A stretch of DNA of 64,000 nt from G965247775 sp965247775 (GCA_965247775.1 OZ252031.1:1736001-1800000), one strand, 5' to 3'. Shown: positions 8,155 to 17,418, counted from the stretch's first letter. The notes: generated by a model from the letters alone, not told the origin. Translations and numbers: made by a program.

Positions 8155-8706
8155 GTGGCGGGGGCGGGCGGCGCGGAGGCAGGGGGCCCCGAGGGGGGTG
8201 GGGCGGACGTGTCCGGTGGGCTGCGGCATCGCGATCGGGTGGCGCTGGCGTCCCGGCACGACGCGCTGCGGGCGCACGGGTACGAGGGAGGCTGGTTCAA
8301 CAACGCGACGTTCGTGTTCCCCGTCCTGGGCGCGATCGGGACGTTGATCGCGTGGGCGGTGGCGGGGAGCACCGAGCTGCTGGGGATCAGCCTCTTCTTC
8401 TTCGTGGTGACGGGGCTGACGCTGCCGCTGGTCTGGCTGACGTGGCAGCGGACGCCGACCGTCGTGGTGCTGCGGGCGTCGGGGATTGAGGCGCTGCACC
8501 AAGGGCGCAGGTTGCAGTTCCTGGGCTGGGAGACGGTGCAGGCGGTGCGACGGGTGGAGACGATGGGCAACGTCCGCTGGTATGTGGTGGGGGCGGAAGA
8601 GGAGCATCTGACGCTGGAGGGGGAGATCGCGGACCTGGAGACGCTGCTGGCAGGGGCGCGGGAGCTGTCGGGGCTCGCGGGGGCAGGAGAGGGCGGCGCG
8701 GAGTAG
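8155..8706 (+). CDS. Two-TM membrane protein, function unknown
   Basis: Up to 183 residues. After a Gly/Ala-rich N terminus, two hydrophobic segments (FVFPVLGAIGTLIAWAV and ISLFFFVVTGLTLPLVWL) are followed by a cytosolic-type domain of about 90 residues that resembles bacterial PH-like domains ('TVVVLRASGIEALHQGRRLQ', 'LGWETVQAVRRVE'). The start is uncertain: GTG 8155 gives the longest form, but GTG 8209 is as likely since the first 18 residues are low-complexity. It follows the peroxiredoxin by 19 bases, so may be co-transcribed. No function assigned. Confidence 0.65.
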   Translation: MAGAGGAEAGGPEGGGADVSGGLRHRDRVALASRHDALRAHGYEGGWFNNATFVFPVLGAIGTLIAWAVAGSTELLGISLFFFVVTGLTLPLVWLTWQRTPTVVVLRASGIEALHQGRRLQFLGWETVQAVRRVETMGNVRWYVVGAEEEHLTLEGEIADLETLLAGARELSGLAGAGEGGAE

Positions 8707-8798
8707 TCGCCGGGCGGGACTGGCGACGGCGGTCCCGGACGTGTCGATATGCTGCCGGGAAGCCCGACACCCCGGGCGAGAGTGAAGGGGAGCGACGC

Positions 8799-8999
8799 AT
8801 GGCCGAGATCACGGTGAGGACGAACGGCCCCTACTTGCTGGAGGCGAGCGGGCTGGAGTTGCGGAACGCGGCGGGGAACGCGATCGCGCTGCCGGAAGGG
8901 ACGAAGGTGGCGCTGTGCCGCTGCGGGGCGTCGGAGACGAAGCCGTTCTGCGACGGGACGCACAAGCGGGTGGGCTTCGAGCACGATCCGAGCAAGTAA
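8799..8999 (+). CDS. CDGSH iron-sulfur protein
   Basis: 66 residues, a minimal single CDGSH domain. The cluster-binding stretch 'CRCGASETKPFCDGTH' fits C-x-C-x2-(S/T)-x3-P-x-C-D-G-x-H, which binds a labile 2Fe-2S cluster with three Cys and one His, as in mitoNEET. The role is redox or cluster transfer in the cytosol, partner unknown. 'GGGGAGCGACGC' precedes the ATG. It ends 15 bases before a strong palindromic terminator, closing the cyclase-peroxiredoxin group. Confidence 0.93.
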   Translation: MAEITVRTNGPYLLEASGLELRNAAGNAIALPEGTKVALCRCGASETKPFCDGTHKRVGFEHDPSK

Positions 9000-9014
9000 C
9001 CGCGGGTGTGGTCC

Positions 9015-9053
9015 CGTACGACGGCCGCCCCGCGGGGCGGCCGTCGTACGTTT
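9015..9053 (+). terminator. Perfect 36-bp palindrome followed by TTT
   Basis: CGTACGACGGCCGCCCCG is followed directly by its exact reverse complement (9015-9050) and then TTTC. As RNA this folds into a very stable GC-rich hairpin 15 bases after the CDGSH stop, consistent with an intrinsic terminator. Being symmetrical it may work in both directions, but only the + side has a U run. Confidence 0.8.
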
Positions 9054-9131
9054 CGGCGGGGGGCTGGCTGATCTAGCATCGCGGCGGCAAGCCCCGCGGC
9101 GGCCGTTGGGGCGCGGGAGGAAGGGGACGCC

Positions 9132-10703
9132 ATGAGTTCGATTCTCGTGGGGGACGTGCTGGAGCACGCCGAGGCGCTCTACGGCGATCGGCCGGCGGTC
9201 GTGGATGGGGCGACGCAGCTGACGTACCGGCAGGTGGGGGAGCGGGTGCGGCGGCTGGCGGGGGGCCTGCTGGGGCTGGGGCTGCAGCCGGGGGCGCACA
9301 TCGCGATCTTGGCGAACAACTCCCATCGCTACTACGAGACGTACTTCGCCGCGCACTACGCGGGGATGCCCCTGGCGCCGCTGAACATCCGCCTGGCCGC
9401 GGAGGAGCTGCAGTTCATTCTGCGGGATGGTGAGATCCGGGCGCTGCTCGTGGGGCCGGAATACCTGGAGCTGCTCGCGGCATTCCGCGAGAACCTGCCC
9501 GATCTGCAGCACGTCATCGTGCTGGGGGCGGAAGCGCCGGCGGGGATGGTGGCGTACGAGTCGGCGCTGGAGGAGGCGGCGCCGCTACCGGAGGCGGCGC
9601 GGGCCTGGCACGAGGACGACATGGTCACCCTCTGCTACACGGGCGGAACGACGGGGCTGCCGAAGGGAGTGATGCTGACGCAGCGCAACGTGATCGCGAA
9701 CGCGCAGCACATCCAGATGCAGCTCCCCTTCGGGGAAGAGGATGTCTGGCTGCACGTTGCGCCGATGTTCCACCTGGCCGACGCCTGGGCCTGCTATCTG
9801 ATGACGATGGTGGGCGCGAAGCAGGTCTTCATTCCCGGCTTCAGTCCGGACGGCTTCCTGGGGGCGGTGCAGGCGGAGGGGGTCACGGCCTCGATCCTGG
9901 TGCCGACGATGATCAACTTCGTCGTGAACCATCCGCAGGCGCGCGACTACGATGTCTCGTCGCTGCGGCTGATCCTGTTCGGGGCGTCGCCGATGGCGGT
10001 GGACCGGATCCAGGCGGCGCGGCGGCTGTTCGGCCCGATCCTCTGCCAGGCCTACGGGCTGACGGAGACGGCGCCGGTCCTGACGGCACAGAAGCTGGAG
10101 TGGCTGGACTTCGACACAGCGGCGGGGGTGGAGCGCCTGGCGTCGTGCGGGCGCGAAGTGGTGGGGGTGCGGCTGCGGCTGGTGGACGCAGAGGGCGCGG
10201 ACGTGGAAGCGGGGGGGGTGGGGGAGATCATCGCGCGGGGACCGAACGTGATGCAGGGCTACTGGAAGCGCCCGGCGGAGACGGAGGAGGCGCTGCGCGG
10301 CGGCTGGATGCACACGCGCGATGTGGCGCGGGTGGATGGGGACGGGTTTTACTACATCGTGGACCGGGCCAAGGACATGATCATCAGCGGGGGGGAGAAC
10401 ATCTACAGCACGGAGGTGGAGAGCGCGCTGTACGAGCACCCGGCGGTGCTGGAGACGGCGGTGATCGGCGTGCCGAGCGAGGAGTGGGGCGAGGCGGTGC
10501 ACGCGGTGGTGGTGCTGCGGCCGGAAACGCGGGCGACGGAGGGGGAATTGATCACGCACTGCCACGAGAAGATCGCGGGCTATAAGTGCCCGAAGTCGGT
10601 GACGATTTCGGCGGAGGCGCTGCCCAAGTCGGGGCCGGGCAAGATCCTGAAGACGGAGCTGCGCAAGCCCTTCTGGGAGGGGCAGGAAGCGGGCGTCCAC
10701 TAG
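9132..10703 (+). CDS. Acyl-CoA synthetase / AMP-dependent ligase
   Basis: 523 residues, full length for the class I adenylate-forming family. The AMP-binding P-loop motif is 'LCYTGGTTGLPKGVMLTQ' (near residue 165), followed by 'YGLTETAPV' (A5), 'GWMHTRDVARVDGDGFYYI' (A7), 'DRAKDMIISGGENIYS' (A8 hinge) and the catalytic Lys in 'PKSGPGKILK' (A10). It activates a carboxylic acid, probably a medium- to long-chain fatty acid, to the CoA thioester. Together with MaoC and CaiB genes elsewhere in the window it indicates acyl-CoA catabolism. GGAGGAAGGGG precedes the ATG. Confidence 0.94.
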   Translation: MSSILVGDVLEHAEALYGDRPAVVDGATQLTYRQVGERVRRLAGGLLGLGLQPGAHIAILANNSHRYYETYFAAHYAGMPLAPLNIRLAAEELQFILRDGEIRALLVGPEYLELLAAFRENLPDLQHVIVLGAEAPAGMVAYESALEEAAPLPEAARAWHEDDMVTLCYTGGTTGLPKGVMLTQRNVIANAQHIQMQLPFGEEDVWLHVAPMFHLADAWACYLMTMVGAKQVFIPGFSPDGFLGAVQAEGVTASILVPTMINFVVNHPQARDYDVSSLRLILFGASPMAVDRIQAARRLFGPILCQAYGLTETAPVLTAQKLEWLDFDTAAGVERLASCGREVVGVRLRLVDAEGADVEAGGVGEIIARGPNVMQGYWKRPAETEEALRGGWMHTRDVARVDGDGFYYIVDRAKDMIISGGENIYSTEVESALYEHPAVLETAVIGVPSEEWGEAVHAVVVLRPETRATEGELITHCHEKIAGYKCPKSVTISAEALPKSGPGKILKTELRKPFWEGQEAGVH

Positions 10704-10765
10704 GGGCAGGGGTCGGTCAGCGAGGGAGCGATGCGCTGGCCAAGATCATCAAGGAGCCAATAACG

Positions 10766-11098
10766 GTGGAGGCGCCCGGGCGGCCGGAGCTGGGGCTGCT
10801 GCACCATCGGTTGCCCTTCAGCCTGCGCTCGTTGTGGGTCGTGCAGTACTGGGAGTCGTTCGAGAAGCTGGAGGCCTACGCCCGCGCGAACGATTCCGCC
10901 CACCTGCCCGCCTGACGGGACTCCAACCAGCGGGTGGGCAGCAGCGGCGACGTGGGCCTCTGGCACGAGACGTACCGGACCATGCCGGCGTACGGGTTGG
11001 GCAAGGCGCTGGGCCTGGTCCCCGCGACCGGGCCACGGCAGACAGCGCCCGGCCGGATGGGGGTGCCGGAGCCGGAGCAGGCAGCCCCGCCGTCGTGA
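10766..11098 (+). pseudogene. DUF4188-type protein, N-terminally truncated and with a nonsense TGA
   Basis: The frame reads 'PELGLLHHRLPF', 'WVVQYWESFEKLEAYAR' and 'NDSAHLPA', then TGA at 10913-10915, and continues in the same frame with 'RDSNQRVGSSGDVGLWHETY' and 'MPAYGLGKALGLVPATG' to a stop at 11098. In DUF4188 proteins the residue after HLPA is Trp, so the TGA is a one-base change from TGG. The N-terminal third of the family domain is absent. Both lesions point to a pseudogene. It is convergent with a frameshifted MaoC gene, forming a decayed patch between 10.7 and 11.5 kb. Confidence 0.65.
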
Positions 11099-11509
11099 GC
11101 GGATAGGCCTGGGGCTGGGCTTGGTAGACGGTCGCTTCGCCGGTGAGGACCGGCTCACCGTCCTGGTTGACGACGCGGAAGTCCATCTTGGCGATGGGCT
11201 TTTTCTCGTGGACCCAGTGATCTCGCCGTGGGCAGTGATGGTGTCGCCGATGTGGACGGGGGCGGGGAACTGCCAGCGCTGCTCCATGAAGGCCGTGCCC
11301 GGTCCGGGCAGGTCCATGGCGACCAGGGCGTGCAGCAGCCCCGTGGCGATGCCGCCTTGCGCCATGAGCCGGGCGAAGCGGGTGCGCCCGCTCCACTCCG
11401 CGTCGAAGTGGAGCGGGTTGCGGTCGCCGGAGAACTGGGCGAAGAGTTCGGCGGACTCCGCCGTGACGGCGAGCGAGCGCTGTGCGAATTGTCCGACGCT
11501 GGTGATCAC
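11095..11509 (-). pseudogene. MaoC-like dehydratase with a one-base frameshift
   Basis: From ATG 11509 the protein begins as a normal MaoC/hotdog hydratase: 'SAELFAQFSGDRNPLHFDAE' carries the catalytic Asp and His of (R)-hydratases, then 'AQGGIATGLLHALVAMDLPG'. Near 11217 the frame is lost at GGGTCCACGAG; one base off, the expected continuation 'HEKKPIAKMDFRVVNQDGEP' and 'TGEATVYQAQPQAYPL' is intact. A single-base deletion or insertion explains it. The 3' limit is approximate because the restored frame has no clear stop. It would hydrate enoyl-CoA if functional. Confidence 0.65.
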
Positions 11510-11668
11510 CGCAGGGCTCCCTCCGCAGGGGACGGGCGGAACCGCACGGGCGGACTCTCGCGCGCGGGCCGGGGAGGAGCGGGGGGCCGAATTGCATACC
11601 TGCCTTGGCGCGTTCGCGGTTTCGCATTAAGGTAGGGCTGGGTCCACGGTCGGCGAGGGAGACGGGTT

Positions 11669-12898
11669 GTGGTGACGCTGAGCGGCGGCTGGCCGGCGCT
11701 GACGCCGGATTGGTTCCAGGACACGGTGCTGGGCATCGAGGTGGAGCAGTTCATCGGCATCGCGGTGCTGATCGCGATCGTTCTGGGGGTGCAGCTTGCC
11801 TTGACGCAGGCCGTGCGGCTGTTTGTGCGGCACCGGGCGAAGACGGAGGCGCAGCGGGAGTTTTGGCAGCGCGAGCGACGGCGGCTGAACCTGCCGATCC
11901 TGCTGCTGATCATCGCGGCGACGATCCTGGTGGGCTTCCCGGTGCTGGACTTCGACCCGGACGTGGAGGACGTGCTGGACCGGATCGGGGCGCTGCTGGG
12001 GGCGGCGGCGGTGGTGCTGCTGGCGTTCCGCGCGATCGACATCCTGAGCGAGCTGCTGGCGGATCGGGCGGCGAAGACCAAGACGAAGATGGACGATCAG
12101 CTGGTGCCGATCATTCGCGCCAGCCTGCGGATGGCGACGGCGGCGGTGGGCGTGCTGTTCGTGCTGTCGAATCTGGACGTGAATATCGCCTCGCTGATTG
12201 CGGGCGTGGGGCTGATCGGGCTGGCGGTGGCGCTGGCGGCGCAAGACACGGTGAAGAACTTCCTGGGCGGGCTGACGATCTTCGCGGACAAGCCGTTCCA
12301 GGTGGGCGACTGGATCGTGATCGAGGGTGTGGAGGGGACGGTGGAAGAGGTGGGGCTGCGGTCGACGCGGGTGCGGACGTTCGCCAACTCGCTGGTGACG
12401 GTGCCCAACTACACGTTTACGGACAACACCGTGGACAACATGGGGGCGCGGCGCTGGCGGCGCTACTCAACGACGCTGGGGCTGGGGTACAGGACGACGC
12501 CGGAGCAGATGCAGGCGTTCGTAGAGGGGGCGCGCGCGATCATTCGGGCGAACCCGGGCATGCGGCGGGACTACTACATCGTGGAGTTCCGGGACTTCGG
12601 ACCTTCCAGCCTGAACGTGATGCTGTATTGCTTCATCAACGCGCGCGACTGGAACGCGGAGATGCGGGTGCGGCACGTGCTGAACCTGGACATCATGCGG
12701 CTGGCGCAGCGGCTGCGGGTGGAGTTCGCGTACCCCACGCAGACGCTGCACGTGGCGGAGCTGCCGGGGCAGCCGCCGCCGCCGCCGGCGGCGTTCGCGC
12801 GGGAGGAGCTGGCGACCGTGATCGAGGATTTCGGACCACAGGGCGAGGCGGGGCAGCGGCAGGACCAGCCGATCACGCAGGGTTACGACGCCGGGTAA
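11669..12898 (+). CDS. mscS: Small-conductance mechanosensitive channel (MscS family)
   Basis: 409 residues. Four hydrophobic segments lie in the first 190 residues; the last is the pore helix region 'GVGLIGLAVALAAQDTVKNFLGG' with the Gly/Ala pattern of TM3, leading to the beta domain 'FADKPFQVGDWIVIEGVEGTVEEVGLRSTRVRTF' and 'TVPNYTF', both MscS hallmarks. The C-terminal alpha/beta cytosolic domain and a Pro-rich tail follow. It releases osmolytes on hypo-osmotic shock. The start is GTG 11669 after a GAGGGAGA ribosome binding site. It stands alone. Confidence 0.93.
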   Translation: MVTLSGGWPALTPDWFQDTVLGIEVEQFIGIAVLIAIVLGVQLALTQAVRLFVRHRAKTEAQREFWQRERRRLNLPILLLIIAATILVGFPVLDFDPDVEDVLDRIGALLGAAAVVLLAFRAIDILSELLADRAAKTKTKMDDQLVPIIRASLRMATAAVGVLFVLSNLDVNIASLIAGVGLIGLAVALAAQDTVKNFLGGLTIFADKPFQVGDWIVIEGVEGTVEEVGLRSTRVRTFANSLVTVPNYTFTDNTVDNMGARRWRRYSTTLGLGYRTTPEQMQAFVEGARAIIRANPGMRRDYYIVEFRDFGPSSLNVMLYCFINARDWNAEMRVRHVLNLDIMRLAQRLRVEFAYPTQTLHVAELPGQPPPPPAAFAREELATVIEDFGPQGEAGQRQDQPITQGYDAG

Positions 12899-12961
12899 GG
12901 TAGGGCGGGACCGGGCGCTCGTCTCCGTGGGGCGGGCGCGACGCCGGGGCGGGAGGCGACC

Positions 12962-13921
12962 ATGCGGAACTTGACGATCGGCGTGCACGTCGCGCCACCG
13001 AACGCGGCGGCGCGGGTGGAGGGAATCGTGGCGGCGGAGGCGGCGGGGCTGGAGGTGGCCTGGCTGACCGTGTCGCCGGTGGCGCCGGACCCGTTCGCCG
13101 TGCTGGGAGCGGCGGCGGGGCGGACGGAGCGGATCGCGCTGGGGACGAGCATCGTGCCGACGTTTCCGCGACACCCTTTGGTGATGGCGCAGGGGGCGAT
13201 AGCGGTGGACCAGCTGGCGCCGGGCCGGCTGCGGCTGGGGGTGGGGCCGAGTCACGGGCCGATGGTGGAGGGGCTCTACGGGATCCCCTTCGAGCGGCCG
13301 CTGGCACAGCTGCGGGAGTACCTGACGATCCTGCGCGGGTTCTTGTCGGAGGGGCAGGTGGATTTCGAGGGGGAGGTGTTGCAGGCGCACGTCCCGGCCG
13401 CCTTCGCGGTGCGGCCGGCGGCGGTGGAGATCCTGGCTGCAGCGCTGCGCCCGCGGGCGTTCAGGCTCTGCGGGGAACTGACGGACGGGGCGATCTCCTG
13501 GATGTGCCCGCCGCCGTACATCCGCGACACGGCGGCGCCCGCGCTGGCGGCCGGGGCGCAGGCGGCGGGGCGGGAGCGGCCGCCGCTGATCGTGCATGTG
13601 CCGGTGGTGGTGTCGGAGGATCGGACGACGGTGGCGGCGGCGGCGCAGAAGCGCTACGGGGCGTACCAGACGATGCCGTTCTATCGCCACATGATGCTGG
13701 AGGCGGGGATGGCGGACGCGGCGGGGGAGACGTTCACGGAGGCGATGGCGGACGCGCTGATCGTGTCTGGGGACGAGGACGCGGTGGCGGCGCGGCTGCG
13801 AGCGCTGCCGGAGTCCGGTGCGGACGAGCTGCTGGCGGACATCGCGCCGGCCGGGGACGATGGGGGGCGATCGCGGCAGCGGACGCTGGAACTGCTGGGG
13901 GCGCTGGCGCGGGCGGACTGA
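12962..13921 (+). CDS. Luciferase-like monooxygenase family oxidoreductase (probably F420-dependent)
   Basis: 319 residues with the TIM-barrel layout of the LLM class: 'LTIGVHVAPPNAAARVEGI' at the N terminus, 'ERIALGTSIVPTFPRHPLV' near residue 58, 'LAPGRLRLGVGPSHGPMVEGLYG' near 82 and 'LREYLTILRGFL' near 113. Members use F420 or FMN to reduce or oxygenate small substrates; the substrate is unknown. A truncated second copy starts 75 bases downstream, so the gene was once tandemly duplicated. Confidence 0.9.
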   Translation: MRNLTIGVHVAPPNAAARVEGIVAAEAAGLEVAWLTVSPVAPDPFAVLGAAAGRTERIALGTSIVPTFPRHPLVMAQGAIAVDQLAPGRLRLGVGPSHGPMVEGLYGIPFERPLAQLREYLTILRGFLSEGQVDFEGEVLQAHVPAAFAVRPAAVEILAAALRPRAFRLCGELTDGAISWMCPPPYIRDTAAPALAAGAQAAGRERPPLIVHVPVVVSEDRTTVAAAAQKRYGAYQTMPFYRHMMLEAGMADAAGETFTEAMADALIVSGDEDAVAARLRALPESGADELLADIAPAGDDGGRSRQRTLELLGALARAD

Positions 13922-13995
13922 GCGGGAAGGGCCGAGGCCGCGACATACCTGCATGCCGCGCTTGACCTCGTCCCCTGCGACGAGGGGCGGCGCTC

Positions 13996-14154
13996 ATGCG
14001 CGACTTGAAGATCGGCGTGCACCTGGGGATCACCGACGCCCCCACGATGCTGAGCCGGATCCGGCAAGCGGATGCCGCGGGCCGGGACATGGCCTGGGAC
14101 AGGGTGGGCGGGATCGCACCGGACCCGATCGTGGTTTTCAGCCAGGCCGGCTAG
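13996..14154 (+). pseudogene. 5' fragment of a second luciferase-like oxidoreductase
   Basis: ATG 13996 opens 52 residues, 'MRDLKIGVHLGITDAPTM' through 'GGIAPDPIVVFSQAG', then TAG. These residues align with the first 53 of the gene at 12962 (MRNLTIGVH... APDPFAVLGAAAG), about half identical, and nothing matching the rest of the family follows. It is the remnant of a tandem paralogue. The next 264 bases hold no gene. Confidence 0.7.
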
Positions 14155-14418
14155 GAGCAAGACGTACTTCATGAGGTTCCCCGGCTGACTCGGGTCGGGG
14201 GCGTTTGCCCGACGACGGGCGGGCGAGGGCGAGATCGACAGGGCGGCTGGGCTCCTTGCGCGGGGAGCGTTATGCCCGGGCCGGCATATTGGCGGGGCGG
14301 GCGGAGACGGGGATACTCTGGGCGCTGGGGCGCCTGAGGCGGGGTGCACCCGCCCGGGTACGCCGCCGCGAACGCACGCCAGTCGCCGGCGCAGGGCCGG
14401 CGGGAAGGACAACCGCCC

Positions 14419-16287
14419 ATGCCGGAGGAACTCGCGTACAACGGCAAGATCCTGAACGTGCATCTCAGTAGCGGCGAGATCACGCCGGAGGACGTGCCGG
14501 AGCAGATGTACAAGGACTACCTGGGCGGCTACGGACTGGGCGCCCGCTGGCTGTTCGATCGGATTCCACAGGGGGCGGACCCAATGGGCCCGGACAATGT
14601 CCTGGGGCTGATCCCGGGGGTGATGACGGGGACGCCGATCTTCGGCAACCGCTTCCAGGCGGTGTGCAAAAGCCCGACGACGGGGGGCTGGGGGGACGCG
14701 AACTGCGGCGGGGACTTTGGGCCCTACCTGAAGTTCGCCGGCTGGGACGGGATCCTGCTGTACGGCGAGGCGGCGAAGCCGGTCTACATCTTGATCGACG
14801 ACGACAAGGTGAGCATTGAGGACGCGTCGGCGTATTGGGGGATGGACGCGATCGGGGCGGAGAAGACGTTCAAGGAGGAGTACGGCAAGAAGACGTCGGT
14901 GGCGGTGATCGGGCAGTCGGGGGAGAAGCTGTCGTACCTGGCGGGGATCTGCAACGAGCACGGGCGGCTAGCGGCGCGGTCGGGCGTGGGGGCGGTGATG
15001 GGGTCGAAGCAGGTGAAAGCGGTGGTGGTGAAGTCGACGCGGCGGATGATCCAGCAGCACGACAAAGAGGCGCGGGCGCTGATGAAGGAGTCGCTGGACG
15101 ACTTCGGGGTGCCGTTGCGGGACTTCTTCCGCACCTTCGGGACGACGGGGATCACGGCGGGGTCAGCGCTGAGCGGGGACTCGCCGGTGCGCAACTGGGG
15201 CGGCGTGGGGGTAGAGGTGTTCTCGGACGTGGACGGGCTCAAAGGCCCGGTGGTGAATGAGAAGATGGAGAAGCACTACGCCTGCTGGCACTGCCCGCTG
15301 GCGTGCGGAGCGGAGAGCGTGGAGTCGACGAACCCGAAGTACCCGTACCCGCGGCACACGCACCGGCCGGAATACGAGACGATGGCGTCGTTCGGGACGA
15401 TGAACCTGATCAATGACCTGGACTTCCTCACCCACGCCAACCACGTCTGCAACGAGTACGGGCTGGACACCATCGGGGCGGGGGCGACGATCTCGTTCGC
15501 GATCGAATGTTTCGAGAACGGGATCATCACAAAGGAGGACACAGACGGGCTGGAACTCCGCTGGGGCGGAGCGGACGCGGCGATGGATCTGCTGCACAAG
15601 ATCGGCAGGCGGGAGGGCTTCGGGGACGTTCTGGCGGACGGGGTGAAGGTGGCGGCGGAGAAGATCGGCAATGGGTCGGAGGCGTACGCGATCCACATCG
15701 GCGGGCAGGAGCTGCCGATGCACGACCCCAAGCTGCAGCCGGAATACCACACGACGTACAAGCTGGACCCGACGCCGGCGCGGCACACGCAGTACGAGGG
15801 CAACAGCCGCTTCGGCGGGCCCACGTACCCGCGGGCGCCGAAGGACTTCAAGGACTACGCAAGCCGCGGCGAGCACCACAAGGGTGCGAGCGAGTACATG
15901 CACGTGGTGAACGCGACGGGGATGTGCCAGTTCATCATGATGGCGGCGCCAACGGACCGGTTCCCCCAGTGGATCAACCAGGTGACAGGCTGGGGGATGA
16001 CGGGGGAGGAGTTGCAGCAGGCGGGGGAGCGGATCGCCAACCTGCGCATGGCTTTCGAGGTGCGGGAGGGCAACAACCCGCGCGCCCGCTACGTCCCGGG
16101 GCGGATCTGGGGCGGGGAGAGCACGGCGCAGGAGGTGGGCCCGCTGGAGGGCGTGACGCTGGACGTGGAGAAGCTGGAGACGGACTTCCTCACGGCCTGC
16201 GGCTGGGACACGGAAACGTGCACGCCGAGCCGGGGGAAGCTGGAGTCGCTGGGGCTGGCGGACGTGGCGGAAGCGATCGGTGTCTAA
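14419..16287 (+). CDS. aor: Tungsten-dependent aldehyde ferredoxin oxidoreductase
   Basis: 622 residues, normal for the AOR family; ATG 14419 is chosen because the family N terminus 'GKILNVHLSSGEI' follows it. N-terminal tungstopterin domain: 'YLGGYGLGARWLFDRIP', 'GVMTGTPIFGNRF', 'GGDFGPYLKFAGWDGILL'. The 4Fe-4S cluster ligands are the three Cys of 'YACWHCPLACGAE' and a distant Cys in 'DFLTACGWD' near the C terminus. It oxidises aldehydes to acids and reduces ferredoxin, in the cytosol. No MoaD-like or electron-transfer gene is adjacent. A strong terminator follows. Confidence 0.94.
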   Translation: MPEELAYNGKILNVHLSSGEITPEDVPEQMYKDYLGGYGLGARWLFDRIPQGADPMGPDNVLGLIPGVMTGTPIFGNRFQAVCKSPTTGGWGDANCGGDFGPYLKFAGWDGILLYGEAAKPVYILIDDDKVSIEDASAYWGMDAIGAEKTFKEEYGKKTSVAVIGQSGEKLSYLAGICNEHGRLAARSGVGAVMGSKQVKAVVVKSTRRMIQQHDKEARALMKESLDDFGVPLRDFFRTFGTTGITAGSALSGDSPVRNWGGVGVEVFSDVDGLKGPVVNEKMEKHYACWHCPLACGAESVESTNPKYPYPRHTHRPEYETMASFGTMNLINDLDFLTHANHVCNEYGLDTIGAGATISFAIECFENGIITKEDTDGLELRWGGADAAMDLLHKIGRREGFGDVLADGVKVAAEKIGNGSEAYAIHIGGQELPMHDPKLQPEYHTTYKLDPTPARHTQYEGNSRFGGPTYPRAPKDFKDYASRGEHHKGASEYMHVVNATGMCQFIMMAAPTDRFPQWINQVTGWGMTGEELQQAGERIANLRMAFEVREGNNPRARYVPGRIWGGESTAQEVGPLEGVTLDVEKLETDFLTACGWDTETCTPSRGKLESLGLADVAEAIGV

Positions 16288-16358
16288 CGGCGGTGTCTAA
16301 CGGCGGCGTCTGACGCCCGAGCGCAGGCGGCGGCGCGCCGCGGTGTGTCGCGGATGAG

Positions 16359-16391
16359 AGCGGGGTGGGCCGGAAGGCCCGCCCCGCTTTT
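16359..16391 (+). terminator. Intrinsic terminator after the AOR gene
   Basis: A 13-bp stem (AGCGGGGTGGGCC with GGCCCGCCCCGCT, one G-T pair) closed by a GGAA tetraloop, followed by TTTT. It lies 72 bases after the AOR stop and ends 45 bases short of the convergent methyltransferase gene, which it may also serve. Confidence 0.88.
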
Positions 16392-16435
16392 CTGGGTGTC
16401 GTCGCGTGGGCGGGTCGCGCCGGGGATGCACAGGG

Positions 16436-17302
16436 CTAAGTGCTCTCCCAGCTGACGAGCCCGATGCGGTTGGGGGTGCGCAGCCGGACGCCACCGTCGT
16501 AGGGCTGGAGCTGGGCCGGTAAGGCGTCGCGGAGGCGCTGGTGCTTAGCGCTGCCCTGGGCGAGCCAGAGGCGGCGCAAACCGGCCTGCTCCGCCTCTTG
16601 GCGGGAGTCGAAGCCCCAGATGTGGTCGCCGAGGAGGCGGACCTCGGGCATGCGGCCGCGGGCGAGGAGCAGGGCGATGAGTTCGGGCAGGGCGGGGAGC
16701 GTGGCGGCGGGCTCGCCGTGGACGGGGGGCCAGAGCGGCTCGAAGGCGGAGAGCGGGGAGCGCTCGAGCAGGACAGCCACGCAGCCACGAGTGGCAGCGG
16801 CCTCGAGGGCGTCGAGGAAGGGACCGATGGCCTCGATGTCGTAGCCGACGTGGGTGATGAGAGCGACATCGACGGGCGGGGGATCGCCGGCGGGAGGCCA
16901 GCGCTCGTCGCGGAGGTCGGTGTTGGTGATGCCGGCCTGACGGGCGACATCTCGGAAGACCTCGCGCATGCCGGCGCTGGGCTCGACGGCGATGAGACGC
17001 CGGACGGCGCGGGCGACGCCGAGGGCGTAGCGGCCGCCGCCGGCGCCGATATCGAGCCAGGTGTCGCCGGGGCGGGCGAGGGCGAGGATGGCGTTGAGGA
17101 CGGGGTCGTCGCGGCGGGCGGGGTCGGCGCGGAAGACGGCGGCGACGGGGGCGTAGAAGTCGTCAGACTCGGCCTCTTCGCGCAGGCGCTCGACCTGGGC
17201 GCGATTGGCGGAGACGCGGGCGGCCCAGGCGGCCCGAGCGGCGGCGGGGGTGGCGATGAGGGCGGGGCCGGGGAGCGCCGGCCGGGGGCGTTGCGAGGTC
17301 AT
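16436..17302 (-). CDS. Class I SAM-dependent methyltransferase
   Basis: 288 residues. The Rossmann fold motif I is 'TWLDIGAGGGRYAL' near residue 91, motif II ends in Glu at 'RRLIAVEPSAGM', and 'VDVALITHVGYD' is motif IV. The N terminus (ARAAWAARVSANRAQVERL) is helical, as in Chloroflexota and actinobacterial methyltransferases of unknown substrate. Convergent with AOR, divergent from the PAC2 gene. Methyl acceptor unknown. Confidence 0.88.
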   Translation of the reverse strand: MTSQRPRPALPGPALIATPAAARAAWAARVSANRAQVERLREEAESDDFYAPVAAVFRADPARRDDPVLNAILALARPGDTWLDIGAGGGRYALGVARAVRRLIAVEPSAGMREVFRDVARQAGITNTDLRDERWPPAGDPPPVDVALITHVGYDIEAIGPFLDALEAAATRGCVAVLLERSPLSAFEPLWPPVHGEPAATLPALPELIALLLARGRMPEVRLLGDHIWGFDSRQEAEQAGLRRLWLAQGSAKHQRLRDALPAQLQPYDGGVRLRTPNRIGLVSWEST

Positions 17303-17418
17303 GCGGGCAGGGGAGCAGGCGGGCGGCGGGGGCGCAAGGGAAGCGCCCCGGTGGTGCGCGGGCGCGGACCGCGGCGGTCTGCCGGCGGGCAGAGCGCGCG
17401 CGGATCGGTCGCTACACT

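Noticed and set aside
10913..10915. TGA in the DUF4188 gene as a second selenocysteine or as a reassigned codon
   Set aside because: The expected residue is Trp, the gene is truncated, no hairpin follows, and many genes here end in TGA, so a nonsense change is the simplest reading.
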